Source of the DNA: Kiritimatiellota bacterium
Lineage (GTDB): Bacteria; Verrucomicrobiota; Kiritimatiellia; JAAZAB01
Direction: 5' to 3'
NCBI GenBank assembly: GCA_008636095.1
Contig: VSJD01000318.1
Location: forward strand, 1-10,275
Length of the DNA stretch: 10,275 nt
In this document: positions 1 through 6,889 of the stretch, piece by piece
How the letters are laid out: each line of letters opens with the position of its first letter
How positions within the stretch are numbered: the first letter of the stretch is position 1
Made by a program: the position numbers and the translations under genes
The notes under the pieces: model-generated
Seen by the model: the letters and a program-made list of their open reading frames with translations, nothing else
Database searches by the model: none
What the model was told of the DNA's origin: nothing

Positions 1-294
1 AGTTATCGGACTGGTAATAACCTCATCGCCCCGCCCGATTTCAAGCGCTCCCATGGCCGTGTGCAGGGCCGCCGTGCCGCTGGACGCCGTAACGGCGTAT
101 TGCATGCCGAACAATCTTTTGAATTTTTCGCGCAGTGCCATTACCTCTGGACCGCGGGCCATCTGAATCGTACCGCGTTCAAAGATCGGCTTGATAGCCT
201 TCCATTCATTGAGATTATGTTTCGTCCCTCGGCCAAACGGGGTTTGTTTTATCGGTTTCCCATCGTGAATTGCGAGTTTTTCAGTTTTTTTCAT
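1..294 (-). CDS. DegT/DnrJ/EryC1/StrS-family PLP aminotransferase, N-terminal part (cut by window edge)
   Basis: The reverse strand reads 98 uninterrupted codons from the ATG at 294 to the window edge, so only the N-terminus is visible. It has the family's opening pattern: a short GKP-type start (residues 10-13), a helix leading to RGTIQMARGPEVMALREKF, then FGMQYAVTASSGTAALHTA (about residues 62-80) and a GRGDEVITSP strand. SSGTAALHTA corresponds to the cofactor phosphate-binding turn and GDEVI to the next conserved strand of this fold-type I PLP family. Members transaminate keto-sugars for surface polysaccharide or antibiotic sugars, or make AHBA. The Schiff-base lysine lies outside the window, so activity and substrate cannot be judged. 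A GAGGA site at 304-308 sits 9 nt before the ATG and overlaps the stop of the upstream fragment, which supports this start. Confidence 0.9.
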   Translation of the reverse strand, partial: MKKTEKLAIHDGKPIKQTPFGRGTKHNLNEWKAIKPIFERGTIQMARGPEVMALREKFKRLFGMQYAVTASSGTAALHTAMGALEIGRGDEVITSPIT

Positions 295-303
295 TTCAGG
301 TTT

Positions 304-308
304 TCCTC
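304..308 (-). promoter_or_regulatory. Shine-Dalgarno site of the aminotransferase
   Basis: On the minus strand GAGGA precedes the ATG at 294 by 9 nt. It overlaps the TGA (307-309) of the upstream amidohydrolase fragment, so the two reading frames could be translationally coupled. Confidence 0.65.
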
Positions 309-489
309 ATATTAAGCAGGCGCCGGATATACCGCAATAGTCCATCCAGCGTAATGCATCGTTGACGCTCCAGGGAACTGCGGCATCCTTGTCGTAACGC
401 GGCTCGATCTCACAGAGACAGTCAAAATAAATAGCCGAGGATTGCTTCCCCTGCCCTTCCGTTCGTTTGGTATTGCTCATATTTTCCAT
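307..489 (-). pseudogene. N-terminal remnant of an amidohydrolase-like gene (60 codons)
   Basis: The frame runs from ATG 489 (or ATG 480) to TGA 307. After about 18 residues without obvious similarity, it reads AIYFDCLCEIEPRYDKD and then VPWSVNDALRWMDYCGISG. This resembles the first strand and helix of TIM-barrel amidohydrolases (Amidohydro_2 type), where a strand ending in D-x-H-x-H carries two metal ligands and is followed by a helix and a G-I-x-G-A-L/V strand. Here the HxH position reads LCE, so both histidines are missing, and the frame stops right after the second strand instead of continuing for roughly 250-350 residues. Only 12 nt separate the stop from the aminotransferase start. I read it as the 5' stump of a gene whose body was deleted. 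It could instead be a small expressed ORF kept for translational coupling. The similarity is from pattern memory, not a search. Confidence 0.5.
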
Positions 490-528
490 GGTGTTTTTTT
501 CGATGGTTAACCGGTAGAAAATCGTTTT

Positions 529-615
529 TCAGATAGCATGGATATTTTTTGACTCATAGTCAAGTGGCGACAGATCGCCGAGCGAGCTGTGCAACCTGAC
601 CCGGTTATAAAAGCG
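529..615 (-). pseudogene. IS3-family transposase (OrfB, rve integrase) C-terminal remnant
   Basis: The last 28 codons before the TGA at 529 read RFYNRVRLHSSLGDLSPLDY plus a short tail. This matches the C-terminal signature of IS3-family OrfB transposases (FYN-x-x-R-x-H-S-x-L-G-x-x-S-P-x-x-[FY]-E), which lies just after the catalytic DDE domain. The upstream codons in the same frame no longer resemble a transposase and run into palindromic GC-rich DNA, so the DDE catalytic core is absent and the element is dead. No terminal inverted repeat or target duplication could be recognised on either side. The remnant lies just upstream of the truncated amidohydrolase, which fits insertion followed by deletion. 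Confidence 0.8.
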
Positions 616-652
616 ATCGGGGCGACGGCCATCGCAAAAGTCTCCAACCTCA

Positions 653-697
653 GGCGGATCCGCCTTCGGCGGAAACCGTGTGCACCAAAATGCACGG
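653..697. repeat. Palindrome cluster: GC-rich hairpins
   Basis: Three overlapping or adjacent inverted repeats are visible. GGCGGATCCGCC at 653-664 is a perfect 12-bp palindrome. CCGCC-TTC-GGCGG at 660-672 is a perfect 5-bp stem with a 3-base loop that shares its left arm with the first, so the two folds are mutually exclusive. GTGCA-CCAAAA-TGCAC at 680-695 is a 5-bp stem that can extend to CC/GG through a 2-nt bulge. The density and the competing folds resemble REP or MITE ends more than a terminator, since no T-run follows on either strand. Confidence 0.6.
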
Positions 698-804
698 GGC
701 GCAAAAAACCTCCTTCTTTTTACTTGTATCCAAACACCCGCCCGGCCATATTTCATTTATCAAACAAATCGATGCCCACCGAAGGCATGGCCCTGGTCGT
801 CTAA

Positions 805-850
805 GGCGCCGCCCCTCCGGAGGCGGGTAAACTCCGGCGGGCAAACTCGA
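805..850. repeat. Palindrome plus 14-bp tandem direct repeat
   Basis: CCTCCGGAGG at 814-823 is a perfect 10-bp palindrome flanked by GC-rich complementary bases. It is followed by two adjacent 14-bp copies, GCGGGTAAACTCCG at 823-836 and GCGGGCAAACTCGA at 837-850, which share GCGGG-x-AAACTC. The first copy overlaps the last base of the palindrome. With the cluster at 653-697 this could form the two ends of a small non-autonomous repeat. Tandem operator half-sites for the M14 gene starting at 916 are an alternative. Confidence 0.5.
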
Positions 851-915
851 CAAGTTAATATTACACTTGCTACTGGCTAACAAGGCGTTATAAAAACGGG
901 GAAAGAAAAATTACC

Positions 916-2676
916 ATGAAATCAGTCTATCGGCCGTTTCGCAACTTGCGCAAAGCGCAGGACCTGTTGTTGGTGGCGCGTGAGTTTCATCGCCGTCCGC
1001 AGGCCCTGACACTGCCGGGGAACCCGTATTTCGGCGAACTTAGCGCATGGGTTACGGTTGAAGCCAGGGACACGGATCTGCTGTCGGAGCGCGGGCAGTT
1101 ACTGTTCGTTGGCGAGCATAATGATGGCCAGGCGTGGCGGCTGTTGATCACACCGCACGGATACCTTCGTTTTGAAGCCGGGAGCGCCCTTGCCTGCGAA
1201 AGCAAAATTCCGCTGCACTGTTATCTGCAGGGCCGGCAGCAGTTCCGCCTGGGGGTTTCAATCAACAACTATGCGTGGGTTTTGCGCAATACCACGTACG
1301 CAGCGGAGGCGTCCGCGTATTGCCGGGTACGTTTACTGATTGCGCCGGGAAAGCAAGTTCCACTGACAGTATGCGGCAGCATGGAAAAAATATCAGCCCC
1401 GTTGCTGAGGCCCGTGCCGCGTAAGATTATCTGGCGCGATAAGAATGTGCCGCCGTTTTCAGGAAAGATTCGCGGCTTCACCGCCTATAACAGCGAACGA
1501 TTTGAATTGTTCAATAACCCCGGGGCGCATCCGGCAGATGATGTAGTTCCGGCTATCCCCGGCGGCGGCGGCTTTGCGGCGCGCTGGATTACCGGCGACA
1601 CGGTCGAGGTCTTCAGCCGGCCTGAATTTACGCAGACCACAAGTTACTGGCTCCTGCTCAAGGTGAACGACCACCATGGGCGGCTGAAACGGTTACGCCT
1701 GCAACCGATATGGACGGGATCGGCCAACATGACCCCAACCTTCTTTATCAGTCCCAATGGCCGCAACTGGCGGCGGATCGCGCCGGCGCGCATTGCCATG
1801 CGCCCGGAGGGTATTGAATTTGAGGCGGAAATAGCTTTGACACCGCGCCAAGCGCGGGGCTGTTATATTGCCAGCGCGATTCCTTTCCTGGATACTAACC
1901 GGCGCGAATTCATCGATTGGGCGAAGCGCAATCTGGGGGCGCAGGCGCGCGTGCTTGGCCGGTCGGTTCAGGGTCGGCCGGTGGAAGCCATAATCGTTAG
2001 ATCCGGCCAGCCGCAAATGCATATTGCGATCATATGTGGCCAGCATTCTCCGGCTGAGACCATGGGCGCCAATGTGCTGCGGCCGCTGCTGCAAGAGGCC
2101 AGGAAGCTGAAGCTAATGGAAAAAGTAGCCTTCCATTTGGTTCCGACACTGAACGTGGATTGCGCACACTACGGCGGCAATGGACTGAACGCCAACTGCC
2201 GCAACACCAACCGGCACTGGTTCCATGACATCCAGCCGGAGAATCAAGCGGTCATCAATTATTTTGACAACCTTCGTGCCAAAGGCGTCAAAATTGACTT
2301 TGCCCTTGACCTGCATGCGGGCGGCATCTTTCGCAACCACATCCTGATGCACATGACCCCCGCCAAGGACAAGACCCTGCCGCGCAAGGCGCTGGCGGCG
2401 CAGGAGGCGTGGCGAAAACTGCTGGAGCGGCACGCCGGTTTGCGGCGGGCGGATGGGTGGGGAATGGCCATAGTGCATCTACGCGCCACTGACTATTTCA
2501 TGCGGCGCTTCGGCTGTCCGTCATTCTGCCTGGAGCTGAGCACATGCAGTTACTATGATCCCGAGGCTAAAGTATCGCGGCCGTTTGAACAGCGGGCACT
2601 GGAGTTGGTTGGCAGGGGATTGGCGAGGACGATTGCAAAAATGTTGCAACAAAAAGTTCGCGGAGCAGTACAATAG
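916..2676 (+). CDS. M14 zinc carboxypeptidase-like protein (cytosolic carboxypeptidase type) with N-terminal beta-sandwich
   Basis: The 586-residue product carries a C-terminal M14 peptidase domain from about residue 320 to the end. Visible elements are GQHSPAETMG with H377 and E381 as candidate zinc ligands; LNVD at 412-415 in place of the usual NPDG; NTNRHW at 430-435, matching the DLNRNW substrate-arginine motif (R433); LDLHAGG with the third ligand H467; and FCLELS with the likely catalytic E540. Residues 1 to about 195 look like a LamG/concanavalin-type sandwich (GKIRGFTAYN at its end). Residues about 220-320 resemble the beta domain that precedes the peptidase domain in cytosolic carboxypeptidases. 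There is no signal peptide, so it is probably cytoplasmic. Family members remove C-terminal residues or hydrolyse glutamyl and related amide bonds; the substrate here is unknown. The HxxxE spacing is odd, as the family normally has HxxE. The ATG at 916 has only a weak purine stretch upstream (898-905). The gene converges on the next one with 48 bp between them. Confidence 0.8.
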   Translation: MKSVYRPFRNLRKAQDLLLVAREFHRRPQALTLPGNPYFGELSAWVTVEARDTDLLSERGQLLFVGEHNDGQAWRLLITPHGYLRFEAGSALACESKIPLHCYLQGRQQFRLGVSINNYAWVLRNTTYAAEASAYCRVRLLIAPGKQVPLTVCGSMEKISAPLLRPVPRKIIWRDKNVPPFSGKIRGFTAYNSERFELFNNPGAHPADDVVPAIPGGGGFAARWITGDTVEVFSRPEFTQTTSYWLLLKVNDHHGRLKRLRLQPIWTGSANMTPTFFISPNGRNWRRIAPARIAMRPEGIEFEAEIALTPRQARGCYIASAIPFLDTNRREFIDWAKRNLGAQARVLGRSVQGRPVEAIIVRSGQPQMHIAIICGQHSPAETMGANVLRPLLQEARKLKLMEKVAFHLVPTLNVDCAHYGGNGLNANCRNTNRHWFHDIQPENQAVINYFDNLRAKGVKIDFALDLHAGGIFRNHILMHMTPAKDKTLPRKALAAQEAWRKLLERHAGLRRADGWGMAIVHLRATDYFMRRFGCPSFCLELSTCSYYDPEAKVSRPFEQRALELVGRGLARTIAKMLQQKVRGAVQ

Positions 2677-2724
2677 GTCAAAATGGATCGGATTGAATCA
2701 GCGAACATCGGAAAGTTTGGATTT
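2677..2724. other. Convergent intergenic gap without visible terminator
   Basis: These 48 bases lie between the stops of two convergent genes. I see no stem followed by a T-run on either strand, so transcription termination here is either factor-dependent or lies inside the neighbouring gene. Confidence 0.5.
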
Positions 2725-5700
2725 CTATTGCACTTTCTTGATCACCAAGTCATCCACCCACACCAGACCGGCTTTACCTGAAACAAGAAAAGATGGTCCC
2801 ATACAGACAATATTTGATGGAATAACCAGCGTGCCCGTAAACTCCTGCCAATCCGGGCCGCCGGCTATATCCTTGGCAGTGATTGAGCATACTTTGCCAT
2901 CCGCATCAAGACCAAACAATCTAAAGTTTAATTTAGATTTTCCATCGGTCTTCACCCAGATCGAATATGAATATTTTTCCCCCTGCTTGCACCGGATTAA
3001 ATTGTTTCCGCCCATATTACCGTAAAATGTGTCAAACATAAGATATCGCACATCGTCCGGCATTGAAAATCTGATGGCATACGATTTTCCGTGTTTAACG
3101 CTATAATCCCTTGAAACATATTCCCCATGGCCAGCCCAGCCAAAGCACCAGTAAAAGCGTTCAAAACCGGGATTAGAAGGCCGATCATCAGTGGGTTTGC
3201 TGAATACTGCCGGCTTCGCGGGAACCGTGAGCTCGCCCGTCTGCGACCACATGCTTTCTTTCCGAGTCAGCACATTTACGCTTTTGACGCGCCAGAAATA
3301 CTTGCCGGCGGGAAGCGGGCCGACACGCCAAACACCGGTCGGCACATCCGGTATGGAAACCGCCTGTGTAAATCCGCGGTCCCGCGCGTACTCCAGAACA
3401 TATTTTTTCGCCGCGCCCCGGTCCTGCCACCGCAAGACCGGATACGAACTTTCCGCCGCGCGCGCTCGCTCTCCGGGCAGGATGACGGGGGCTGAAGGCC
3501 GCGCGTCCATCAGTCTTGCCCATAAGCGCAAAAACAGTTGCCCTCTATTCCGGGACTGTTTTGCCAGATAAAGAATTTTCACCCGCCCGGGATCAACTTC
3601 GGTTGTAATCTCAAGCGCATTGGTGATCACGGCCTTGGTGTCATAGTCAATGCATACCAGGCCTGCGCCCTTCTGCATGCATAGCACCGCGTTTTTCTTT
3701 ACCGTTCCATTGTTAAAGACCGCGACCAGGTATTCCCCGTTATGCGTGAGCGCCATGACGTCTGATCGCTCTTTGCCGTCCTTGTCCTTAAGGATGCCTG
3801 ACGCCGGGGTATAGTTGAGGAAAAAATCCTCGAAATCAGCCGCCACGGCATTGACCCGCGATACGCCCAGATGAAATCGCCCGTCTGTCACGTTGAGATC
3901 GCACCATGCCGGTCCGGCGCTCCCGCACTGCATCAGACGCGTAAAATAGGTGTTTTCGAATTCGCTGAAATCGTAGGCGCCATACGTAAGCTCCCCTCCA
4001 CCGATATACTTCTTTCCGCTCGCTTTACGAGTCGCTTCCGGGGTACCGCCCCCATAACCGCAATGAATATAATCAAACGGCGACCCAAGGTATGTTAAAT
4101 CCGAACTATATTGCTCTTTCGACGATTCAATCTGATAAGCCGCATAGAGGCTGAACAAACAGTTCGAATTGGCGGCTTTGATGTACTGCCGGTAGACCTT
4201 CATGAACTCGCCGCTTTCCCAGCAGATGAAATCCACCCACTCCCTGCGGTAACTGTTTTTTAATATCTGCGGCGTGAGCACCGTCTCTTTCGGGATTTTC
4301 ATCCGCGCGCGGAACAACTCAATGTTCGCCTCGGAGAATCCGGGGTTCTCCCACAGGTGAACCTCAAAATCAATCAGGATACAATCCGGCGAACGCCGCA
4401 CGCAGGCCTCCAGATGCTTTTTTAAATGTTCCTGATACGGACTGTTTTTGTCCAATATCTGCGGATAGGCGACAACGCTTCCGGCCTTCCTTCCATCAAA
4501 ATATTTTTCCACATCCGCTGGATGCAATGCGAGATACTCGGCGGCACCGAGCGGTCCCTGGTTGGGGGTAGGAATATCCACCAATGGCTTGACCCCATTG
4601 CTTCGGCACAAGGCCTGCAGATCCCGCTCCGACCACCAGTTCAAGCGCCCCGTATCAACATAATTGTATCCCGCATGAAACCCGAATGAGCGGAGCAATT
4701 CTTCGCGCAACGGCACCGGATATTCCCACTCCCGTCCAATTATGCACCACCCCAACTGGGGGAGTTTTTCCGGATGTTTGCCAATGAGCGGCGGCAAGAT
4801 GGTCAACGGCAATTCATGTTCCTTTTCTTCACGCATGGTTTCATTGACAAAGGCACGATAATAGACGGTCTGTTTATTACCAAGCGTGGGCGTGCCGTCC
4901 GCCCGGATCAACAGGTTGATAAATTCCGAATCAACCGACTTGGCCCCCGGCTCGGCAACCAGCGATGATGCAAACTCCAGCGTATAGCGCTGATACGCTT
5001 TGCCTTCGCGCTGGAGGTTCTCCACCTTGAATGAACCGGGAGGCGGACAGCTTTTGAAAAGCCCACTGGAATAGTAATCCAAAAGACGGCAGCCTTCCGG
5101 CAGGTCAATCTGGAAATTGACCGGCGCCGTCCCGATCTTATTAGGCGTGGGGCTGACAAACATCAGTGCAATCTTCTGGAAAGATCCTTCGCAGATGTAG
5201 AGTTCCCGCGGCGGCAAGCGATCAAAATTACGACCATGCCCATCGCCCTTGAATATATACATCAAAAAACTATTGATCACTGAAAGCGGCTGATCCATTT
5301 TGATCCGGTAGGCCGGCGTACTGCCTGCGACTTGTCCGTCAACAATGAGACGGCAAATGTATTCGCACTCGTCCGCCTTCGCTCCATAACTATCATCAAG
5401 ACCGCCGGCTAAATTCTTCCATCCGACCTTTTCGGTTCCTGATGGAAAACTGCCGTTCGGTATGATGTTTTCGGTGGCGCCCTCTTCAATGAGTGTGAGG
5501 TCATCGAGCCAGAAGGTCCCGGAAACCTGTTTTTCCCAGGCAACGATCCATAATTCCGCCATGACCGCATTGGCAGGTGATTTCCACTCACCCGCAACGA
5601 TTTTCCATGTCTCGGTTTTCGGCACTTTGCAGGAAACTCCAATATAGCCAAGTTTCTGACCCAACGGAGACTTGACGGGATTTCCATAATTATCGTATGT

Positions 5701-6846
5701 AAGGCAACTGAAGAAACCGTAGGCATTCTTGTATATGGATTCAAAGTTTGCATTTCTTACTGTTGCGGAAAAATGATAGGTGGTATTTGGCTTGACATGG
5801 AATTTCGTTGATGTCGCCGCCGTCCATGTCCTGGCGCCTTTTGCCACTTCAAATTTCATACAGCGATTTCGCGGTTCAAGGTTAAAACCGGCCGTAAACG
5901 TACGCCCCGCGGAGCCGGCCAGAAGAGCCGATTCCTCGGACCGCACTTCATCCTTATCGTATTGCCCGATCACCTGCAGAGCGCATGTTTTCGCTTCCGG
6001 CGCCAGATTGGTCACGTTAAGCGATACAAGGCTTCGCCCTTGTTTTGATACCCGCGACAGGTCGAAGGCGTGCGCGGCAACATCGGGCCTGGTAAATAAA
6101 AGATAGCCAAAGGCGCCGGGTGAATGGAAAGAACCCGGCACGGGAGACCAGGAACTCGATTCCCCGGCAAATTTCGTATTCCGGCAGAAGTTGATGCGCC
6201 AGGTGTCACCAGGTTTCGGCTTTCCCAGTTTCGCGAACGGAATGCCAATTTCAACGTACCATGCTTTTTTGTCGTGGCTTGCGCACGCGGTAATGCCGCC
6301 GTCCCAGGAAGCATCGCCGCCCTTGGCGTCATACACCGTCCCGATGCTGTTCACCACGATCTGATAATAGTTGCCGCCATGGGGCGCGAGGAAAATTTCC
6401 ACGCTGTCGTCACCCCATACCGGACCATCCTTTGCTTTCACCTCGGCCTTGAATTCGCCCAGGCGGTTCTGGACCGGATCGAGGATGCTCTCCGCGCAAC
6501 GGAACGCCACATAAAGGTTTTGATCGTCATGGACGCAGTAGACAAACGTTTTTTCCATGGCAAAACCATTCCCGTTGCTGAGATAAAAATTACCCGCTTC
6601 AATCGCCGATTGCCAGGCCGGGTCATCGAGCTGGCCGTCCAGAACCGGCGCGAGCTTGATTGGCGGGCACGCCAGGCGCGGACCGGGAAGATCGGCGGGC
6701 GCTTCCGCTGATGAGTTGCCGGCAATGTCACCACCTGGTTCCTGCGCCGTTTTTACCTCCGCGCTTGCCGGGAAAAAGCCAAGCAGGGACAGCCATAAAA
6801 AGGCTGAAGTCATCGAAACCGAACCTCGCGCGGTTATGTTTTTCAT
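2725..6846 (-). CDS. Secreted multidomain carbohydrate-active protein: CBM9, jelly-roll, TIM-barrel, Fn3-like, C-terminal CBM
   Basis: Numbering is from the ATG at 6846 (1373 aa). Residues 1-29 form a signal peptide (K2, R7, hydrophobic stretch, PASA before E30). Residues 58-253 are a CBM9/DOMON-like module: LDGQLDDPAW (69-78), WGDDSVEIFL (144-153), YQIVVNSIG, AWYVEIGIPF. Residues about 310-455 form a CBM4/9-like jelly-roll ending in TFWLDDLTL. Residues about 695-1010 look like a TIM barrel, with GVKPLVDIP, ILIDFEVHLW (E828) and YIGGGELTY (E952); these two glutamates are placed as the acid/base and nucleophile of clan-A glycosidases would be. A beta-sandwich follows (HNGEYLVAVFNN), then an Fn3-like unit (about 1118-1209, KYFWRVKSVN) and a final jelly-roll (1222-1373, LVWVDDLVI). 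It is probably an exported or surface glycan-binding hydrolase of unassigned family. An open frame continues upstream to a TTG at 6906, overlapping the next gene; ATG 6858 is an alternative start, and no start has a good Shine-Dalgarno. It lies 43 bp after the GH63/37-like gene and is probably cotranscribed. Confidence 0.8.
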   Translation of the reverse strand: MKNITARGSVSMTSAFLWLSLLGFFPASAEVKTAQEPGGDIAGNSSAEAPADLPGPRLACPPIKLAPVLDGQLDDPAWQSAIEAGNFYLSNGNGFAMEKTFVYCVHDDQNLYVAFRCAESILDPVQNRLGEFKAEVKAKDGPVWGDDSVEIFLAPHGGNYYQIVVNSIGTVYDAKGGDASWDGGITACASHDKKAWYVEIGIPFAKLGKPKPGDTWRINFCRNTKFAGESSSWSPVPGSFHSPGAFGYLLFTRPDVAAHAFDLSRVSKQGRSLVSLNVTNLAPEAKTCALQVIGQYDKDEVRSEESALLAGSAGRTFTAGFNLEPRNRCMKFEVAKGARTWTAATSTKFHVKPNTTYHFSATVRNANFESIYKNAYGFFSCLTYDNYGNPVKSPLGQKLGYIGVSCKVPKTETWKIVAGEWKSPANAVMAELWIVAWEKQVSGTFWLDDLTLIEEGATENIIPNGSFPSGTEKVGWKNLAGGLDDSYGAKADECEYICRLIVDGQVAGSTPAYRIKMDQPLSVINSFLMYIFKGDGHGRNFDRLPPRELYICEGSFQKIALMFVSPTPNKIGTAPVNFQIDLPEGCRLLDYYSSGLFKSCPPPGSFKVENLQREGKAYQRYTLEFASSLVAEPGAKSVDSEFINLLIRADGTPTLGNKQTVYYRAFVNETMREEKEHELPLTILPPLIGKHPEKLPQLGWCIIGREWEYPVPLREELLRSFGFHAGYNYVDTGRLNWWSERDLQALCRSNGVKPLVDIPTPNQGPLGAAEYLALHPADVEKYFDGRKAGSVVAYPQILDKNSPYQEHLKKHLEACVRRSPDCILIDFEVHLWENPGFSEANIELFRARMKIPKETVLTPQILKNSYRREWVDFICWESGEFMKVYRQYIKAANSNCLFSLYAAYQIESSKEQYSSDLTYLGSPFDYIHCGYGGGTPEATRKASGKKYIGGGELTYGAYDFSEFENTYFTRLMQCGSAGPAWCDLNVTDGRFHLGVSRVNAVAADFEDFFLNYTPASGILKDKDGKERSDVMALTHNGEYLVAVFNNGTVKKNAVLCMQKGAGLVCIDYDTKAVITNALEITTEVDPGRVKILYLAKQSRNRGQLFLRLWARLMDARPSAPVILPGERARAAESSYPVLRWQDRGAAKKYVLEYARDRGFTQAVSIPDVPTGVWRVGPLPAGKYFWRVKSVNVLTRKESMWSQTGELTVPAKPAVFSKPTDDRPSNPGFERFYWCFGWAGHGEYVSRDYSVKHGKSYAIRFSMPDDVRYLMFDTFYGNMGGNNLIRCKQGEKYSYSIWVKTDGKSKLNFRLFGLDADGKVCSITAKDIAGGPDWQEFTGTLVIPSNIVCMGPSFLVSGKAGLVWVDDLVIKKVQ

Positions 6847-6889
6847 TTTGTTATACATTGTGAAGTAAACATCTGTGATAATACCACGG

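Larger units (their letters stand above)
616..915. other. Gene-free interval with palindromic repeats
   Basis: No convincing gene is seen in these 300 bases. Several frames are open for 60-77 codons, but they lack recognisable similarity, start sites with Shine-Dalgarno sequences, or natural composition, and they read straight through palindromes. The interval separates the minus-strand transposase remnant from the plus-strand M14 gene and must hold the promoter of the latter. It contains two GC-rich palindrome clusters (653-697 and 805-850, listed separately) about 110 bp apart. Confidence 0.6.

Noticed and set aside
653..850. CRISPR array
   Set aside because: The repeats are palindromes and one adjacent 14-bp pair. 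There is no regular repeat-spacer pattern and no cas gene.
650..883. A 77-codon minus-strand open frame, with other 60-75 codon frames, across the gene-free interval
   Set aside because: They read through palindromes and tandem repeats, begin without ribosome sites and show no recognisable domain. Long frames arise easily in GC-rich palindromic DNA.
876..890. GCTAACAAGGCGTTA, resembling integron attC end sequences (TAAC...GTTA)
   Set aside because: Only a few bases match, there is no paired core site or imperfect long stem at the right spacing, and no cassette or integrase is present.
867..893. TTGCTA ... TTATAA as a promoter for the M14 gene
   Set aside because: The spacer is only 15 nt and the -35 match is weak. 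It may be real, but similar pairs occur by chance in this AT-rich stretch.
1693..2094. A 133-codon minus-strand frame opposite the M14 gene
   Set aside because: It is an antisense shadow of a well-supported coding region and has arginine/proline-rich composition typical of such shadows.
6124..6711. A 195-codon plus-strand frame inside the CBM9 region
   Set aside because: It lies opposite a recognisable CBM9 module on the minus strand and shows no domain of its own.
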